A DNA stretch of 64,000 nucleotides, from contig CANFJL010000001.1 of assembly GCA_947447525.1 (NCBI GenBank), forward strand, positions 434,001 through 498,000. Reading direction: 5' to 3'. Positions 62,685 through 64,000 of the stretch are shown one piece after another. Source of the DNA: Flavobacteriales bacterium. Its GTDB lineage: Bacteria; Bacteroidota; Bacteroidia; Flavobacteriales_D; Crocinitomicaceae. Within the stretch, counting starts at the first letter, position 1. Every line of letters starts with the position of its first letter. The translations under genes and the position numbers were made by a program. Under the pieces are notes generated by a model, which was given only the letters and a program-made list of their open reading frames with translations, did no database searches and had not been told where the DNA came from.

Positions 62685-62914
62685 TGAAAAAATTTGTCTT
62701 CTTTACTTTTATATTATTGAGTTTAACAGCTTGTACTAAAAAGATGGACCCATGTTCTTGTGCCGAAAATTCAGGACTTGTCAATATGGATAAAGAAATG
62801 GAGTCTGATTGTAATTCTTATGTGTCAAGCTTATCTGATAAGGAATCCATAGCATGGATTAATGAGGCAATGTCTTGTTTTCAAATTCAAGGAAATGAAA
62901 AAAGTCCCGACTAG
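62684..62914 (+). CDS. Small Cys-rich lipoprotein
   Basis: 76-residue predicted lipoprotein: signal MKKFVFFTFILLSLTAC with lipobox LTAC (Cys17), then TKKMDPCSCAEN. The mature domain of about 60 residues has five or six Cys (PCSC, DCNSY, SCFQI), so disulfides are likely after export. The start ATG 62684 shares its A with the upstream TGA; a TTG at 62678 is less likely. No family recognised. The stop codon lies in the loop of a hairpin. Confidence 0.7.
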   Translation: MKKFVFFTFILLSLTACTKKMDPCSCAENSGLVNMDKEMESDCNSYVSSLSDKESIAWINEAMSCFQIQGNEKSPD

Positions 62915-62922
62915 CGGGACTT
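62902..62922 (+). terminator. Hairpin terminator overlapping the lipoprotein stop codon
   Basis: AAGTCCCG / CGGGACTT form an 8-bp perfect stem with a 5-nt loop ACTAG that contains the TAG stop of the preceding gene. The following T-run is short (TTCTT), so efficiency may be modest. Confidence 0.6.
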
Positions 62923-62971
62923 CTTAAATAAACAACAACAAACAAATTTTTACGCGTTTTCAATTCAGAAA

Positions 62972-63436
62972 TCATCGTAAAAACACCTTTTCTCCTTTAG
63001 GTAGTTGTTGATCTGGAGAAGTGCTGTTATTCTTTTTCATTAAAGGTTTTAACTTTACCGCTTCCATCTGAGCAATTTCTCTCCATGTCATTGGTGTTTC
63101 AAGGGTAATTGTTTCTTTTGTTTTGGAGTGGTTTCGTTTGGGTGCTAAATAGATTATACTTCCTTCATTTAACATATCGATTCCAGGGATGGATTCATTG
63201 TATTTGTGCAATTGTCTTAAGGTTAAATGAAATCTTTTGGCAATTTTAAAGTAAGAGTCGCCTTTAGATGATAAGATGTAAAGGACATGATTCTCATGTT
63301 CCTCAGTCTTTAATTCATTTCTGCTTTCTTGACGCTGCCCTTTGTCCTTGGAGAATTTTCTTTTTGGAGTGCCTTCATTCATTCCGAATAAACTATATGT
63401 AAATAAGCAAACGAACAACAATAAAATATTTTTCAT
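62972..63436 (-). CDS. LysM-like exported protein
   Basis: 154-residue protein with a signal peptide (MKNILLLFVCLFTYSLFG) and a basic linker to about 45, then a LysM-like unit HVLYILSSKGDSYFKIAKRFHLTLRQLHKYNE...LNEGSIIYLAPKR (about 50-103) and a weaker second unit (ITLETPMTWREIAQMEAVKLKPLMKKNN...GEKVFLR). It probably binds peptidoglycan. It has no catalytic domain. It is convergent with the methyltransferase-lipoprotein pair and divergent from clpB. Confidence 0.8.
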   Translation of the reverse strand: MKNILLLFVCLFTYSLFGMNEGTPKRKFSKDKGQRQESRNELKTEEHENHVLYILSSKGDSYFKIAKRFHLTLRQLHKYNESIPGIDMLNEGSIIYLAPKRNHSKTKETITLETPMTWREIAQMEAVKLKPLMKKNNSTSPDQQLPKGEKVFLR

Positions 63437-63618
63437 GTAAAGTGTTTTAACTTCTTTCCTCTAACGACTTATATCCAACAAGGTTTCGTTCTAGTAAAAT
63501 CAAGTAAATAATTCGGTAAAAATGTCAGATTAAGATTGGTTCAAGTGACAATATTTCCGATTTTATCCATTGAGATGTGCTTGGTTCGGGATTTGAAAGG
63601 TAAGAAGAAAATAATATC
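63437..63618. other. Spacer between the LysM gene and clpB
   Basis: 182 bp between divergent genes. No open frame or clear TAnnTTTG element is seen in either direction. Confidence 0.4.
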
Positions 63619-64000
63619 ATGGATATTTCAAAATTTACGATAAAATCTCAAGAACTGATTCAGTCAGCTCAAAACGATGCGGAATCAAGAGGAAATCAGG
63701 CAGTTGAAACGGGACATTTATTACAAGCTATTTTAACTAACGATAATGATGTTAGTCCATTTTTATTTGAAAAATTAAAGGTAGACATTAAACTATTGAG
63801 TCGCGTTACTGAGTCTATAGTGGCTTCTTATTCGAAGGTTGAAGGTGCGCAATTGTACTTATCCAATGCAATGAATACAGTGCTTCAAAACGCATTTAAG
63901 GAGTCAAAGAATTTTAACGATGAGTTTGTGTCTCTTGAATTGTTGTTGTATGCTCTGGTGCAAGCGCCAGATGCTATTGGACAACTTCTAAAAGATCAAA
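63619..64000 (+). CDS. clpB: ATP-dependent chaperone ClpB, N-terminal part (truncated by the window edge)
   Basis: The first 127 codons of a ClpB-type AAA+ disaggregase, running off the end of the window. The Clp N domain is evident: MDISKFTIKSQELIQSAQNDAESRG, QAVETGHLLQAILTN, and the second repeat FVSLELLLYALVQAPDAIGQLL. ClpB normally runs past 850 residues; the AAA domains lie outside. The start ATG 63619 is the only one that gives the family N-terminus. ClpA/ClpC remain formal alternatives, but the MDISKFTIKSQE opening favours ClpB. Confidence 0.88.
   Translation, partial: MDISKFTIKSQELIQSAQNDAESRGNQAVETGHLLQAILTNDNDVSPFLFEKLKVDIKLLSRVTESIVASYSKVEGAQLYLSNAMNTVLQNAFKESKNFNDEFVSLELLLYALVQAPDAIGQLLKDQ

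Noticed and set aside
1..64000. tRNA, rRNA, insertion sequences or prophage genes
   Set aside because: No cloverleaf-like T-loop sequences, rRNA segments, transposase, integrase or phage structural motifs were recognised on reading both strands; this was by eye, so a short RNA could be missed.

Overview
The window is chromosomal DNA of a member of the Bacteroidota. Evidence: AT-rich sequence, promoters of the TAnnTTTG type, several very large secreted proteins ending in type IX secretion (T9SS) sorting domains of both kinds (Por-type 'type A' and gliding-associated CHU_C 'type B'), a PorP/SprF protein, 'SxDGGKTW' BNR-repeat proteins, a Bacteroidota-form dihydroorotase, and small families such as DUF6132, DUF6671 and DUF6702. 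The order cannot be fixed from the sequence alone. No rRNA, tRNA, CRISPR array, insertion sequence or prophage was seen. Most of the window is ordinary core chromosome with one accessory-looking patch near 9.4-14.6 kb.

Layout. 0-4.1 kb: the 3' part of a BNR-repeat protein and an acyltransferase. 4.1-7.3 kb (minus): a compact six-gene operon hpt-adk-obgE-PAP2-crcB plus a 53-residue membrane peptide, divergent from purK. 8.6-14.6 kb: SIMPL protein, orphan secreted proteins and lipoproteins, a HigB/HigA-type toxin-antitoxin pair with a 22-bp palindromic operator, and a Fic/wHTH protein preceded by iterated TGCGGAGA boxes. 14.6-15.9 kb: PhoH-type ATPase. 16.2-21.3 kb: tetR-ABC-HlyD-TolC export operon whose ABC subunit has lost the usual Walker A lysine and signature motif. 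21.3-25.8 kb: a CbbR-like LysR gene divergent from a four-gene unit (small protein, DUF6671, dihydroorotase, SbtA-type bicarbonate permease). 26-31 kb (minus): ACMSD-type decarboxylase, GNAT, T9SS subtilase, nitroreductase, pirin. 31.2-33.2 kb: fused SpmA/SpmB-like membrane protein and a helical-repeat protein.

33.2-39 kb (minus): lipoprotein, then a 1245-residue T9SS type B adhesin-like protein followed immediately by its probable partner, a PorP/SprF barrel fused to an OmpA domain. 39.2-41.5 kb: pdhA-pdhC. 41.6-44.4 kb: trhO-lgt and a DUF6132-rhodanese-rhodanese operon. 45-50.3 kb: ribD, EamA permease, and a CotH/lamin-tail T9SS protein. 50.5-52.7 kb: era-der, closed by a strong bidirectional terminator. 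52.8-58.2 kb: two related T9SS type B proteins, one with a glycine-rich head. 58.2-64 kb: M1 peptidase with DUF6702 protein, aldose epimerase, TylF-like methyltransferase with coupled small lipoprotein, LysM protein, and the 5' end of clpB.

How it fits together: the housekeeping genes serve purine salvage and synthesis, ribosome-assembly GTPases, lipoprotein maturation, pyruvate oxidation and riboflavin synthesis. The rest builds and decorates the cell surface through T9SS, TolC export and lipoproteins. Bicarbonate use recurs (PurK, carbamoyl-derived pyrimidines, SbtA). A recurring feature is that TAnnTTTG elements lie only 3-7 nt from start codons, so leaderless transcripts are probably common here.
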